Part shown: positions 29,117 through 38,828 of the stretch, piece after piece
Layout of the letters: every line of letters starts with the position of its first letter
Numbering within the stretch: position 1 is the stretch's first letter
NCBI GenBank assembly: GCA_026394475.1
Contig: JAPKYD010000129.1
Span: forward strand, 1-48,523
DNA length: 48,523 nucleotides
Direction: 5' to 3'
Source: Methanothrix sp.
GTDB taxonomy: Archaea; Halobacteriota; Methanosarcinia; Methanotrichales; Methanotrichaceae
Made by a program: the position numbers and the translations under genes
The notes under the pieces: model-generated
Databases searched by the model: none
What the model was told of the DNA's origin: nothing
What the model saw: the letters and a program-made list of their open reading frames with translations, nothing else

Positions 29117-29990
29117 ATGCAGATCACTGAACATGTTCACGCCTTGAAGATCCCCTTTCAGGTTACGGATACTTCCGGCCTGAAAATTTCTCGATTCGTT
29201 TACATTTACCTCATCTACAGCAGAAAGATCTGTCTTATCGACAGCGGTGTGGCCTCATCTGCACAAATCATCCTGGATTATCTGAATAGAACGGACAAAA
29301 GCCCCAAAGATATCTCCCTCCTCATCCTCACCCACGCCCATCCCGATCACATTGGGGCAGCGAAGGCCTTAAAGAGCATATCGGGCTGTGCTGTGGCGGC
29401 GCATGCTGCCGAGAAGACCTGGATAGAAGATGTGAATCTGCAGGCAAGGGAGCGCCCTGTTCCGGGCTTCAAGTCGCTGGTAAACGGAATCGGTTCCCGT
29501 TGATCTCATTCTCCAGGACGGGGATGTCTTGGATCTGGGCGATGGCCTGAGCCTGCAGGTGCTTCACACCCCCGGCCACTCCCCAGGCTCCATCTCCCTA
29601 TGGCTGTCTCAGGAGGGAGCGCTCTTCTCCGCCGATGCCATTCCCATCGCGGGTGGCATGCCTGTCTACGAGGACATTCGCGCCTCTGCCTTGTCCATTC
29701 AGAGACTGAAGTCCGTCCAGGGAATCAAGGTCCTGCTTTCGGCATGGGATGAGCCGCGCCTGGGCATAGAAGCTTATCACAGTATGGATGGAGGCCAAGA
29801 CTACCTGCAGCGCATTCATGATGCAGTCATCGGTGTAGCGGACGTTCGGCTCGATTCCATGGAGCTATGTAGGCGGGTACTGGAAGAGCTGGGGCTGCCA
29901 AGAGTGATGGCAAATCCCATTGTGGCCAGGTCTTTTCAGGCCAGCATGAGCATGCTAAACCAAAGGGACCTTCTGCAAGATCGGAGCTAG
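29117..29990 (+). pseudogene. Metallo-beta-lactamase-fold hydrolase, frameshifted near 29490-29500
   Basis: Frame 1 contains LLILTHAHPDHIGAAKAL. After the shift the other frame reads SVPVDLILQDGDVLDLGDGLSLQVLHTPGHSPGSISLWL. Confidence 0.8.
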
Positions 29991-30060
29991 AGACGTTGAT
30001 TGGAGCTTCACAGCAGATCGATATAGATATAAATAAGTTTATCAAGAGGGCTGAAAGAAA

Positions 30061-30402
30061 GTGAGCCCGTCTTATGAGGATGAAGATAGAATAATATGGC
30101 TCAAGGATCGCGAGTCTTTAGCGAAGATGGGCTACGTGCGGGAGAGATGCCAGGTATCCGACATCAGAACCGGACCGATAAAAGCGCCTGAAGGCGAGGC
30201 GCTCATCGGATATTCCGTACTGAAAAAGAGTGCTGCCAAAGATCCCGAGAAAGGCTTTTGCAGAAGGATCTTTACGCTGCAGCCGGGGGATCGATACTAC
30301 GATCCCAAAGGAGACTTCCGGGATTCCGTGCCTCCAGGGGCAGTCGATCCTCTTCAGGTCCTGGCGGGGAGGCCCGGCCGGAGTCTGTCCAGGGAAGAAT
30401 GA
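30061..30402 (+). CDS. Hypothetical protein
   Basis: 113-aa ORF (GTG start). No family recognised. Confidence 0.45.
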   Translation: MSPSYEDEDRIIWLKDRESLAKMGYVRERCQVSDIRTGPIKAPEGEALIGYSVLKKSAAKDPEKGFCRRIFTLQPGDRYYDPKGDFRDSVPPGAVDPLQVLAGRPGRSLSREE

Positions 30403-30575
30403 CGCCTGCATCGCATGGAAAGAAGACGGCTATTGAGACGAGAGGTTGAGACTGCATTGAGAGCATCGAACTGAGACTTTCAGGCTAGTATTACCTAGGC
30501 TGACCTGATAAGATTATTCATCAGGCGTGCCTGCTTTTCTTCACCATATTTTTCGGTATTTAAGATCCTCTCAAT

Positions 30576-30601
30576 AAAAAATATTATCAAAAAATATTAT
30601 C
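30576..30601 (+). repeat. Perfect tandem duplication of AAAAAATATTATC (2 x 13 bp) upstream of the MFS gene
   Basis: 30576-30588 and 30589-30601 are identical. Confidence 0.85.
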
Positions 30602-30640
30602 AAACAAAAGAGAAAGTTTATCCCATTTGCGAGACACACA

Positions 30641-32230
30641 TTGAGCGCTATGGGACCGCAAACACAGAAGGCTTACAGTCAGCGCTGGATCTCCTTGATA
30701 TTCTTGTGTGCCTCTCTTCTGGTCCTCAGCCTCAATAATAATATTCTAAATGTCGCTCTGCCCTCCATCGCCCGAGATCTGCACGCCACCTCCAGCCAGC
30801 TGCAGTGGCTGATCGATGCCTACATCCTCGTCTTTGCTGCCTTGCTGCTGACCATGGGGTCGCTGGGAGATCGTTATGGCCGGAAGAGCTCCCTGCTGGT
30901 GGGATTGGCTCTGTTCGCCCTTGGCTCCATGCTGGCCGCCCTGACCAAATCCGTCTTCCTCTTGATTCTCCTGCGCGGCTTCATGGGCATTGCCGGAGCT
31001 ATCATCATGCCCGCCACCCTTTCCATCCTGTCGGCAACTTTTCATGACTCCAAAGAACGCTCCCAGGCGATAGCTCTTTGGGCGGCAACATTTGGCCTGG
31101 GCATCGGCATCGGTCCCCTGCTGGGAGGATGGCTCTTGGAGCATTATTCATGGAATTCGATCTTCTTCGTGAATATACCGGTGATCGCAGCCGCGTTCGC
31201 TGGCAGCTTCATTTACGTCAGCAATTCAAAGGATGAACAAGCTCCGCCTGCGGACCTTCCAGGAGTAGTGCTCTCCATCATCGGCCTGGTTGCCCTGCTT
31301 TACGGCATCATCCAGGCGGGCGTAAAAGGCTGGACAGATCCCCATATCCTGATCTCCCTGGGGCTGGCAGTGATCTTCTTGGCGGCCTTCGGTCTTTGGG
31401 AGAGCCGCGCCAAGAACGCCATGCTGCCTTTATATCTTTTCAAGAACAAATCGTTTTCAGGAGCCAACTTGGCTCTCACCATGGACATGTTCGCCCTGTT
31501 CGGATGCAGCTTCTTCCTCAGCCAGTACCTTCAGACGGTTTTGGGCTACTCCGCTTTTAAGGCAGGGCTGGCACTCCTGCCCTTGGCATTGATAGTGGTA
31601 ATAACCTCAGTGCTGTCAGCCAGCGCAGCAGATCGACTGGGGATCAAGATCACTGTGGCAGGCTCATTAATAATCTCAGGTGTTGGCCTTCTCTTTATGA
31701 CCGCTACCGCAGGCGTCGATACAGCATACACCACACTGCTGATAGGCATGATCATAGTCGGAATCGGCACGGGAACCGCCACTGGACCGGCCACGGACTC
31801 GGTGATGGGCGCAGTTCCCGTCTCCAAGGCAGGTGTCGGTTCAGCCATGAACGATACCACGCGAGAGCTGGGCGGTGCGCTCGGCGTTGCCGTGCTGGGA
31901 ACCATATTGAATCACACATTCCTGGCCCGCCTCAATGACCTGACCATCCTGCAAATTCTGCCCAAGGATATTTACGAAACTATAAGCAGCGGCATCGAAG
32001 GGGCCCATCAATTCGCCACCTACATTCCCTTTCCGCAGGTTCAGGAACGGTTTATCGTCTATGTGGACGACGCCTTCATCTCCGGCATGAAGGAGGCCAT
32101 GATTGCAGGAGCTGCGGTGATGATTTTGACTGCGGTCATAACTTACATCATCCTGCCTGCACAGATAGAGAGAGCTGAGGAGGTCAAATCGACCGGCCAA
32201 AAAGACAGCAATGAGGAGGAGAAAAAATGA
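30641..32230 (+). CDS. MFS transporter, DHA2 (EmrB/QacA) type
   Basis: NILNVALPSIARDLHATSSQLQWLIDAYILVFAALLLTMGSLGDRYGRKSSLLVGLALFALGS; 14-TM-type architecture. Confidence 0.92.
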   Translation: MSAMGPQTQKAYSQRWISLIFLCASLLVLSLNNNILNVALPSIARDLHATSSQLQWLIDAYILVFAALLLTMGSLGDRYGRKSSLLVGLALFALGSMLAALTKSVFLLILLRGFMGIAGAIIMPATLSILSATFHDSKERSQAIALWAATFGLGIGIGPLLGGWLLEHYSWNSIFFVNIPVIAAAFAGSFIYVSNSKDEQAPPADLPGVVLSIIGLVALLYGIIQAGVKGWTDPHILISLGLAVIFLAAFGLWESRAKNAMLPLYLFKNKSFSGANLALTMDMFALFGCSFFLSQYLQTVLGYSAFKAGLALLPLALIVVITSVLSASAADRLGIKITVAGSLIISGVGLLFMTATAGVDTAYTTLLIGMIIVGIGTGTATGPATDSVMGAVPVSKAGVGSAMNDTTRELGGALGVAVLGTILNHTFLARLNDLTILQILPKDIYETISSGIEGAHQFATYIPFPQVQERFIVYVDDAFISGMKEAMIAGAAVMILTAVITYIILPAQIERAEEVKSTGQKDSNEEEKK

Positions 32231-33081
32231 AACACAATCAGTGGTTAATGGCATTTGTCGGAGGCATAGTCTTGGGAATACTGTTTTTGTGCAGCAGCCC
32301 GGGCCTCTGCACACAGATCAATTCCACAGCGGACCAGGTGCCCGGAGACTGTCAGCTGATGTGGTCTTATATTGAAGCGGCTGACGCTTTGAACGCAAAT
32401 CTGAGCCGGATCGACCAGGCGCTGGGGGACGCCTGCCTTGCCTTGAGCCGGACTGGACTTGAGGGGCCAAAGGTGCAACAAATCCTCCGAAATCTTACCC
32501 TCACCGATCCGTCGATAATCGATTGCACTGCTATTAGCGCCAATGGCGCCATCCTGGAAATTGAGCCTGAGGAGTTTCAATATATCAAAGGGACCAATGT
32601 CGGCTATCAAGAACAGTTCAAGAAAATCATGGTATCCAGGAGTCCCATGGGCTTTGCGATGATAACGACCTTGGAGGGATTTTATGCCCTCTTGGTCTCA
32701 GATCCAGTGTTCAACGAGAATGGACAATTCATAGGGGTGGCGGGCATTCTGATCAACTCCACAGAGTTTTTCGGGTCTATCCTCGCGCCTCGCCAGCCAG
32801 AAGAAAAGGCCGATTTTTGGATCATGAGGGCAGAGGATAGAAGAGTGCTCTATGATACTGATGCCACCCATATTGGCATGACGCTCTCCGATCCCGAGTT
32901 CTTGCAGTTTCCCGAGCTTCAGAATTTAGGAAAAAGAGTGGAGCAGGAGAGAACTGGCTATGGCACTTACGAATTCTTTGATCAGGACCACAAGAACATT
33001 GTGAAAAAAGGCGTTTACTGGACCACGCTGGCCAACAAGGGAGATGAGATCAGACTGATGCTCACAATCGAGATGGAATAG
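32227..33081 (+). CDS. Exported Cache/PDC-type sensor-domain protein
   Basis: Signal peptide. DPSIIDCTAISANGAILEIEPEEFQYIKGTNVGYQEQFKKIMVSRSPMGF...DPVFNENGQFIGVAGILINSTEFF...VLYDTDATHIGMTLSD. ATGA overlap with the MFS gene. Confidence 0.75.
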   Translation: MKHNQWLMAFVGGIVLGILFLCSSPGLCTQINSTADQVPGDCQLMWSYIEAADALNANLSRIDQALGDACLALSRTGLEGPKVQQILRNLTLTDPSIIDCTAISANGAILEIEPEEFQYIKGTNVGYQEQFKKIMVSRSPMGFAMITTLEGFYALLVSDPVFNENGQFIGVAGILINSTEFFGSILAPRQPEEKADFWIMRAEDRRVLYDTDATHIGMTLSDPEFLQFPELQNLGKRVEQERTGYGTYEFFDQDHKNIVKKGVYWTTLANKGDEIRLMLTIEME

Positions 33082-33188
33082 GGGACTTAAAGCAGGAGGA
33101 TTGAGCAAGGCCGATCCTTGCAAGATCCCTCTGCCCATCGCCCTGCTCCCCTGGATTTTTCAAGCAAAGTGAGCAAAGGAGACGATCC

Positions 33189-34259
33189 ATGTCTATCAAG
33201 CTGCGCATTGCCACCTTTAACCTCATGAACCTGGATGACCGGCGCGACAGGAGGCCGAGCCTGGAGGAGCGCATTCCCATCCTCCGCCCCCAGCTGGTTC
33301 GGCTGGATGCGGACATCCTCTGCCTGCAGGAGGTCTGCGGCCAGCACGAGCACGGCAGCAGGATGCGCCTTGATGCCATGAACCTGCTGCTGGGGTGCAC
33401 ACCGTACGAAGGCTACAAGAGGGTCTCAAGCCTTGATGAGACCACAGGAGAGGTTTTCGAGAACCACAACCTCGTCATCCTCAGCCGCTACGAGATCGCG
33501 GAGCATCATCAGTACATGCATGACTACGCGCCCTCGCCGCGCTATCAAAAAGTCACAGCCCAGCCGGAGGAACACGAGGCCAGGGAGATCTCCTGGGAGC
33601 GGCCCATACTGCACGCCAAGGTGTTGCTGCCCAATAATATGACGGCTGATGTGATCAACCTGCATCTCAAGAGCCGCCGGCCAACCAATATCCAGGGGCA
33701 TAAATTGAACGAAAGAACCTGGAAGACCGCCTCCGGCTGGGCCGAGGGAGTCTTCATCTCCTCCATGAAGCGCATCGGGCAGGCCCTGGAGACCAGGATA
33801 TTGATCGATCGGCTCTTCGACGAAGACCCAAGCGCCCTGATTGCGGTTTGCGGAGACTTCAACGAGGAGTTCGATGAGGTCGCTCTGGAGGCCATCCGGG
33901 GCGATGTGGAGAACACGGGAAACATGGATCTGGCCATGAGGGTCATGGTGCCCACAGAGAGAAACATCCCTGAGCCGGCGCGCTATTCGCTGCTGCATAA
34001 CGGCAAGGGCAAGATGCTGGACCACATCCTGGTCTCGCGAACATTGCTCGCCTACTTCAAGGGCTCGGAGGTGCATAACGAACTATTGCACGACGAGTCC
34101 ATCGTCTTCGCCCCCAAGATCTTCTACCCGGAGTCGGACCATGCGCCGGTGATTGCACGATTCGAGCTTCCGGAATCGAGGATCAAATGGTCCACGGGCG
34201 ACAGGCCGAAGCAGAAGGGATACAAGTGCATCAAGGGCGGGAAGGGGATGCATCAATAG
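33189..34259 (+). CDS. Endonuclease/exonuclease/phosphatase-family protein
   Basis: LRIATFNLMNLDD...RLDADILCLQEVCGQ...VINLHLKSRRP...AVCGDFNEE...DHILVSRTLL...SDHAPVIARF. Confidence 0.88.
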   Translation: MSIKLRIATFNLMNLDDRRDRRPSLEERIPILRPQLVRLDADILCLQEVCGQHEHGSRMRLDAMNLLLGCTPYEGYKRVSSLDETTGEVFENHNLVILSRYEIAEHHQYMHDYAPSPRYQKVTAQPEEHEAREISWERPILHAKVLLPNNMTADVINLHLKSRRPTNIQGHKLNERTWKTASGWAEGVFISSMKRIGQALETRILIDRLFDEDPSALIAVCGDFNEEFDEVALEAIRGDVENTGNMDLAMRVMVPTERNIPEPARYSLLHNGKGKMLDHILVSRTLLAYFKGSEVHNELLHDESIVFAPKIFYPESDHAPVIARFELPESRIKWSTGDRPKQKGYKCIKGGKGMHQ

Positions 34260-34642
34260 TATTCCCCCTCTCGATCGGACTCATATATAGCACCTCGCAA
34301 GATATCGAATCCTTTTAACGTCGTCGGATAGCTCAGCCCTAACTGAATACTGGCTTTCCTCGCGCTTACTTCAAGCTCGAACAGCTTAATGAGAAGCAAC
34401 CAGGAAACACAGGAAATCTCAGTCGGCTGAAGCTGGTATCAAAAAAAAGGATTGTAGTCTATCTTGCAGCTACTGCACCTGATCCTTCCCGAGCCCATGA
34501 AATAGAATTCTCGTCCCCTGCAATGAGGACAAGAATTTTCTTTCAGTTCTTTTTTCTTTTGGAATAGATATTGAAACGCGTCAGATTCACTACGACATAG
34601 GCTGACTAACTGGTGCGACTCCATGAGATCCATATGATCCAA
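34253..34642 (-). pseudogene. IS1595-like transposase N-terminal remnant
   Basis: ENSCPHCRGREFYFMGSGRIRCSSCKIDYNPFF, then an in-frame TGA, then YQLQPTEISCVSWLLLIKLFELEVSARKASIQLGLSYPTTLKGFDILRGAIYESDREGEYY*. No catalytic domain. Confidence 0.6.
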
Positions 34643-34683
34643 CCCCTTTATAAAGGGGCAGATCTTTTACAATCACCTAATTT

Positions 34684-35288
34684 GTGAAAGGGAAGGTTGA
34701 ACTCAAGCGCGCCTTGGGTCTTTTTGCGATCACATTATCCGGCATTGGCATCATCTTAGGCGCCGGCATCTACGCCCTACTGGGTGAAGCAGCAGGATTG
34801 GCGGGAAATGCCGTCTGGATGGCTTTCGCATTATCGGCGCTGGTTGCTCTCTTCACGGGCTTCAGCTATGCCGAGCTATCCTCCATGTTTCCCAGAGCCA
34901 GTGCAGAGTACGAGTACACCGCCCAGGCCTTCGGCCGGTTCCTGGCCTTCGTCATAGGCTGGCTGATCAGCTTCAGCGGTGTGATCGGAGCGGCACCGTA
35001 GCCCTGGGCTTTGCGGGCTACTTTTACGCCCTTTTCGGCGCGCCACAGGTGCCTTCGGCTCTGGTCCTGGTGCCCCTTCTCTCCGCTGTCGTCTTCATCG
35101 GCATAAAGCAGTCCGCCTGGGTGGCCATAGTATTCACCGTAGTTGAGGCCTTGGGCATCGTCTTCAACATTTTCATGCTGCTGCAGCTCTCTTTGCAGGT
35201 TCTGGCCATAGGCTTCGGGCTCACAGCTCTGGGTGGTTTGGCAGCGATTTTGAGGGAGAGAAAGTTCAAGTATGTTCATCGAACCTGA
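34684..35288 (+). pseudogene. APC-family amino acid permease remnant
   Basis: VELKRALGLFAITLSGIGIILGAGIYALLGEAAGLAGNAVW...SGVIGAA, then a frameshift to VALGFAGYFYALFGAPQVPSALVLVPLLSAVVFIGIKQSAWVAIVFTVVEALGIVFNIF. The ORF is much shorter than a full permease. Confidence 0.75.
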
Positions 35289-35403
35289 TCATAATGGGCT
35301 GCTTTGCGCCAGCGCACCCACGGCAAGCGTCGGTATATACAAATAGAGTGAGGAAGACGAAACCCTTAAAAGTCTTCAGGGTCTATATCATCGGGGTGAT
35401 CTC

Positions 35404-35847
35404 TTGCCTTCGAAACATAGAATAGGCTTCTTAGTGCTGGCTTTTTCGCTGCTGGCAACAGCAGCCATTGCCGCAGAAGAGATGGGTGGATATACGGTAG
35501 ATGTGGCCACAAACAAAACCCTGGGTTCCTATCTGGTCAACGATACCGGCTTTGCGCTCTATTACTTTATGCATGACGCTCCTGGAAATGGCACAAGCAC
35601 CTGTTATGGAAAATGCGCCGGGATCTGGCCGTCGTTTTATGAAGAGAACGTCACTGTACCGGAGGGCCTCAACGCTTCCGACTTTACTACAGTGATGAGA
35701 ACCGATGGAAAAGAGCAGACCGCCTATATGGGATGGCCGCTTTATTTCTACTCCAAAGATACGGAGCCTGGAGACGTCTACGGCCAAGGGATTAATAATA
35801 TCTGGTTCGTGGTAAACCCCAAAGAATTCCCGCCAATGAAAAGCTGA
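35404..35847 (+). CDS. COG4315-like secreted repeat protein
   Basis: VATNKTLGSYLVNDTGFALYYFMHDAPGNGTSTCYGKCAGIWPSF...GWPLYFYSKDTEPGDVYGQGINNIWFVV. Confidence 0.82.
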   Translation: MPSKHRIGFLVLAFSLLATAAIAAEEMGGYTVDVATNKTLGSYLVNDTGFALYYFMHDAPGNGTSTCYGKCAGIWPSFYEENVTVPEGLNASDFTTVMRTDGKEQTAYMGWPLYFYSKDTEPGDVYGQGINNIWFVVNPKEFPPMKS

Positions 35848-35854
35848 AAGGTTC

Positions 35855-36397
35855 TTAATTTTTTTCTTCAAACTTCTTTGCCAGAGACTGCGCAAACTTA
35901 AGGTAGTTGCATACAGGACTTCCCAGGGGGATAATACTACCACTAATACTTGCACCTTCGATTTCCAGCTCAGCCACGGAGGGAGCAGACATTCTGGGCA
36001 AGGTAGAGCTTCCGGGGCAGATAAGCAGTCTCTCGCCCCTCTCGACGATAGGCCGGTGGATATGCCCGAAGACCAGCACCTGTACATTCATCTCCCGAGC
36101 CATCATCTTTGCACCCACCAGGCTCGAGCCGTGAGACGCCATGTGCACCAGGCCGATCCTGATGCCCTCGACCTCGATGACTCTTCGCTCCGGCAAGAGC
36201 CTCTTCAGCTCGGCATGATCGGCATTACCCCTGACTGCCTCCAGCCTTCCCAAGTCAGCCAGAGCAGTGTGAGCCTGGACGGAGACGAAATCCCCCGCGT
36301 GCAGTATGATGTCCGCGCCCCTGGCCAGCCTGGCCACGGCCAAAGGCAGTTCTTCGTCCTTCAGATGAGTGTCGGATAGGGCGATTATCCTGGTCAT
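35855..36397 (-). CDS. YfcE/MJ0936-type metallophosphoesterase
   Basis: MTRIIALSDTHL...ADIILHAGDFVS...VRGNADHAELKRLLPERRVIEVEGIRIGLVHMASHG...VLVFGHIHRP...LLICPGSSTLPR. Confidence 0.9.
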   Translation of the reverse strand: MTRIIALSDTHLKDEELPLAVARLARGADIILHAGDFVSVQAHTALADLGRLEAVRGNADHAELKRLLPERRVIEVEGIRIGLVHMASHGSSLVGAKMMAREMNVQVLVFGHIHRPIVERGERLLICPGSSTLPRMSAPSVAELEIEGASISGSIIPLGSPVCNYLKFAQSLAKKFEEKN

Positions 36398-37587
36398 ACG
36401 TGCATCCTTCTCATCCCCGCCTCCACAATTCCCAGGAACTCCGCACCCACGGCCACCACGGAATTGGTGAATATGGAGGCATTGATCTCGAATATGGGAT
36501 AGCGGAACTTGGTGTAGTCGGACATCAGCCAGGTGGTGGTACTGGTATCTCCGCTGAAGATGCCCGCATACTCCGGCTTTACAGGAATGAAGACTATGTC
36601 CTCCGTTCTACCGTGTCGCCTCATGAGGGAGACGAGCTTGGATGATCGATTGGCAGTTATCGGCATCACATCCGCCCCCTTGGATAGGGCCATCGTCGCT
36701 CCTTGCAGCGCCTCGTAGGTATTGCCGATGCCGCTGATGGGGATGTAAACGTCGCCGATCTGGTAGCTGGGGGCGTTGAAGTCCCGTTCCCAGTAGCTGA
36801 TCTTGTTCAAGTGGGTAAACCTCATCTCAAAGGCGCGGGCCACGAGCCCGGAGCGGCCTACGCCCCCAATCATGTAGCGGCCGCTGCGTGGCAGGAGCCT
36901 GCCCAGCCAGTGCTCTAGATGCTCCGAGCCCATCTTTGCTATGAGCCTGGCATTCTCCTCAAAGTCTTTGATCGTTGATTGATACTCAGGGCAAGAGACC
37001 TCGCAGATCCCCTTGAGCCTGGACTGGATGTCCTTGAAGAGAGCGTTTAAGAAAGCGAGAACCTCCAGCTCGAACTCCGTCCCCAGGGGAGAGAGCCTGG
37101 ACCTCATATCCTTGTCTGTGGCATGCTTTGTCCTGGCCTTGATCACCAGGGCGAACCCCATCTCGTAATCGCTAACCAGCCGAAAGGCCGTTCCATTCTC
37201 GTTGGCGGTGATGAGCTTGATCTCGCCCCCATGAGCGATCGTGTCCTTGATGTACTTGTTCACCGCCGGCGTCTCTCCCGAGCCGGAGATGGCAATGCCG
37301 AGGTTCTTCCCCTTGCGGTAGTGTCTTTGCACAGGATCTTCCAGGGTGAAGGGAAAGACGTTGTCAAAGTGGTTCTGGATGAGCTGCAGGAAGCTGTAGA
37401 GCGCAAGTGCGCTTCTGCCAGCAGCCAGCCCGTAAACGAACTTGTTCTCCGGAGAAGGGGCGAGGAACTGCTCCATGGATTCGGAGAAGGCTGCCACATC
37501 CGCTATATCCAGATCCAGCAGCTTCTCCAGGAAGCCGCACTGCAGGAGCGTGGCCTCGCGGAAAGTCTCGATCATCAGGCCTGACAT
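36394..37587 (-). CDS. Double SIS (sugar isomerase) domain protein
   Basis: Two SIS modules: KNLGIAISGSGETPAVNKYIKDTIAHGGEIKLITANENGTAF and GRYMIGGVGRSGLVARAFEMRFTHL...VYIPISGIGNTYEALQGATMALSKGADVMPITANRSSKL. Confidence 0.78.
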   Translation of the reverse strand: MSGLMIETFREATLLQCGFLEKLLDLDIADVAAFSESMEQFLAPSPENKFVYGLAAGRSALALYSFLQLIQNHFDNVFPFTLEDPVQRHYRKGKNLGIAISGSGETPAVNKYIKDTIAHGGEIKLITANENGTAFRLVSDYEMGFALVIKARTKHATDKDMRSRLSPLGTEFELEVLAFLNALFKDIQSRLKGICEVSCPEYQSTIKDFEENARLIAKMGSEHLEHWLGRLLPRSGRYMIGGVGRSGLVARAFEMRFTHLNKISYWERDFNAPSYQIGDVYIPISGIGNTYEALQGATMALSKGADVMPITANRSSKLVSLMRRHGRTEDIVFIPVKPEYAGIFSGDTSTTTWLMSDYTKFRYPIFEINASIFTNSVVAVGAEFLGIVEAGMRRMHV

Positions 37588-37636
37588 GAAGTTTAGGGTG
37601 AGACCTCCGAGAGATAAGCCTTTCTAGGTCATCTTT

Positions 37637-38707
37637 TCAGGTTACGATCTCTGGCAGCAGGTTCATCTCCTTTGCCAGCCCGATCTCCTGGGCGATGCGC
37701 CTGCCATTGGAGAGATTGCGCTCGACAAGATCGGAGTAGGGCGAGCCGCTGACGTAGAGGTTGGTGCCCGCCACGATGCGCGCCGAGATCTCGAAGACCT
37801 TGAACTCCAGGTCGTCGGTGACGATGGTCTCCAGGCTGAAGGCGCCGATCATGCCCCCGAAAAGCTCCAGGGAGGTCTCGACCACGCGCTCGCCCAGCTC
37901 GAAGGCCCTGGGAAGGAGCGACTCGCGAAGCACCAGGGGCAGGTTGCCTGTGACCACGAAGCTCGGATAGATGCCGGCCTCAGCCAGCTCGTTCATGCTC
38001 CCAATGCGGAAGATCTCGTCGGCATTCGACTCCACGCGCCGGTCGATGCCCAGCATCTCCAACGATCCCTTGCTCACGCGGTATCCCTCGGATTTTATAG
38101 GCGAGTAGAAGAAATGAATGTAGTATCGGGTGCCGAGGATGAACTCCTGGATGGTGTACTTCTGCTGAAGTCTCATCTTTGATTGAAGCTCATCTTTGTT
38201 CTTGGCGATGAAGAATCCCCTGCCTCCTTTCGCGCCGTGGTATTTGACTATGACCGGCCGGTCGATATCCTCAGCCTTTTCAAAGCGCATGGGTACATTG
38301 ACCCCCGCCTTGAGCAGCCATTCCCGTTCCATCTCCCGGTCGCTCTCCCAGGCCAGGACGCGGCGGTTGCCGAAGGTGGGCACGGCCAGCGACTCAAACT
38401 TCTCTATTCCCAGATACTCCACCAGCGATCCGTGGGGGATGATGATGGCGTTCTCATTCACCAGGTCCTGGCTGTAGTCCAACAGAGCCTTATAGCTCTC
38501 CACGCAGACGAACTTATCCGGCTTGGCCAGGGGAAAGGCATCGTAGAACCGGGGCGGCTGGCCGATGCAGATTCCTATGGTTTTGAAGCCCTCCTGGCGC
38601 GCACCGTGAAATATCTGCAGGCTGCTGTGGGAGCAGATGGTGGCGATAGTGAGATGGTCTTTGTCGTAACCTTTCAAAATCTCCAGGATGGCCTCTCTCG
38701 AAATCAT
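37637..38707 (-). CDS. purP: 5-formaminoimidazole-4-carboxamide ribonucleotide synthetase
   Basis: TICSHSSLQIFHGARQEGFKTIGIC...IPHGSLVEYLG...VKYHGAKGGRGFFIAKNKDEL...YTIQEFILGTRYYIHFFYSPI. Confidence 0.92.
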   Translation of the reverse strand: MISREAILEILKGYDKDHLTIATICSHSSLQIFHGARQEGFKTIGICIGQPPRFYDAFPLAKPDKFVCVESYKALLDYSQDLVNENAIIIPHGSLVEYLGIEKFESLAVPTFGNRRVLAWESDREMEREWLLKAGVNVPMRFEKAEDIDRPVIVKYHGAKGGRGFFIAKNKDELQSKMRLQQKYTIQEFILGTRYYIHFFYSPIKSEGYRVSKGSLEMLGIDRRVESNADEIFRIGSMNELAEAGIYPSFVVTGNLPLVLRESLLPRAFELGERVVETSLELFGGMIGAFSLETIVTDDLEFKVFEISARIVAGTNLYVSGSPYSDLVERNLSNGRRIAQEIGLAKEMNLLPEIVT

Positions 38708-38828
38708 GGCGATAACCTTTGAAGCGTGATCTTTGAAATTGCAGGGTTGGGATGAAGGTAGATAAGCTCTTCGGAGGCCGTTCGCCCTGGATCGATTCGC
38801 TTAAAATGTCGAAAAAGCAGCATAGCTC

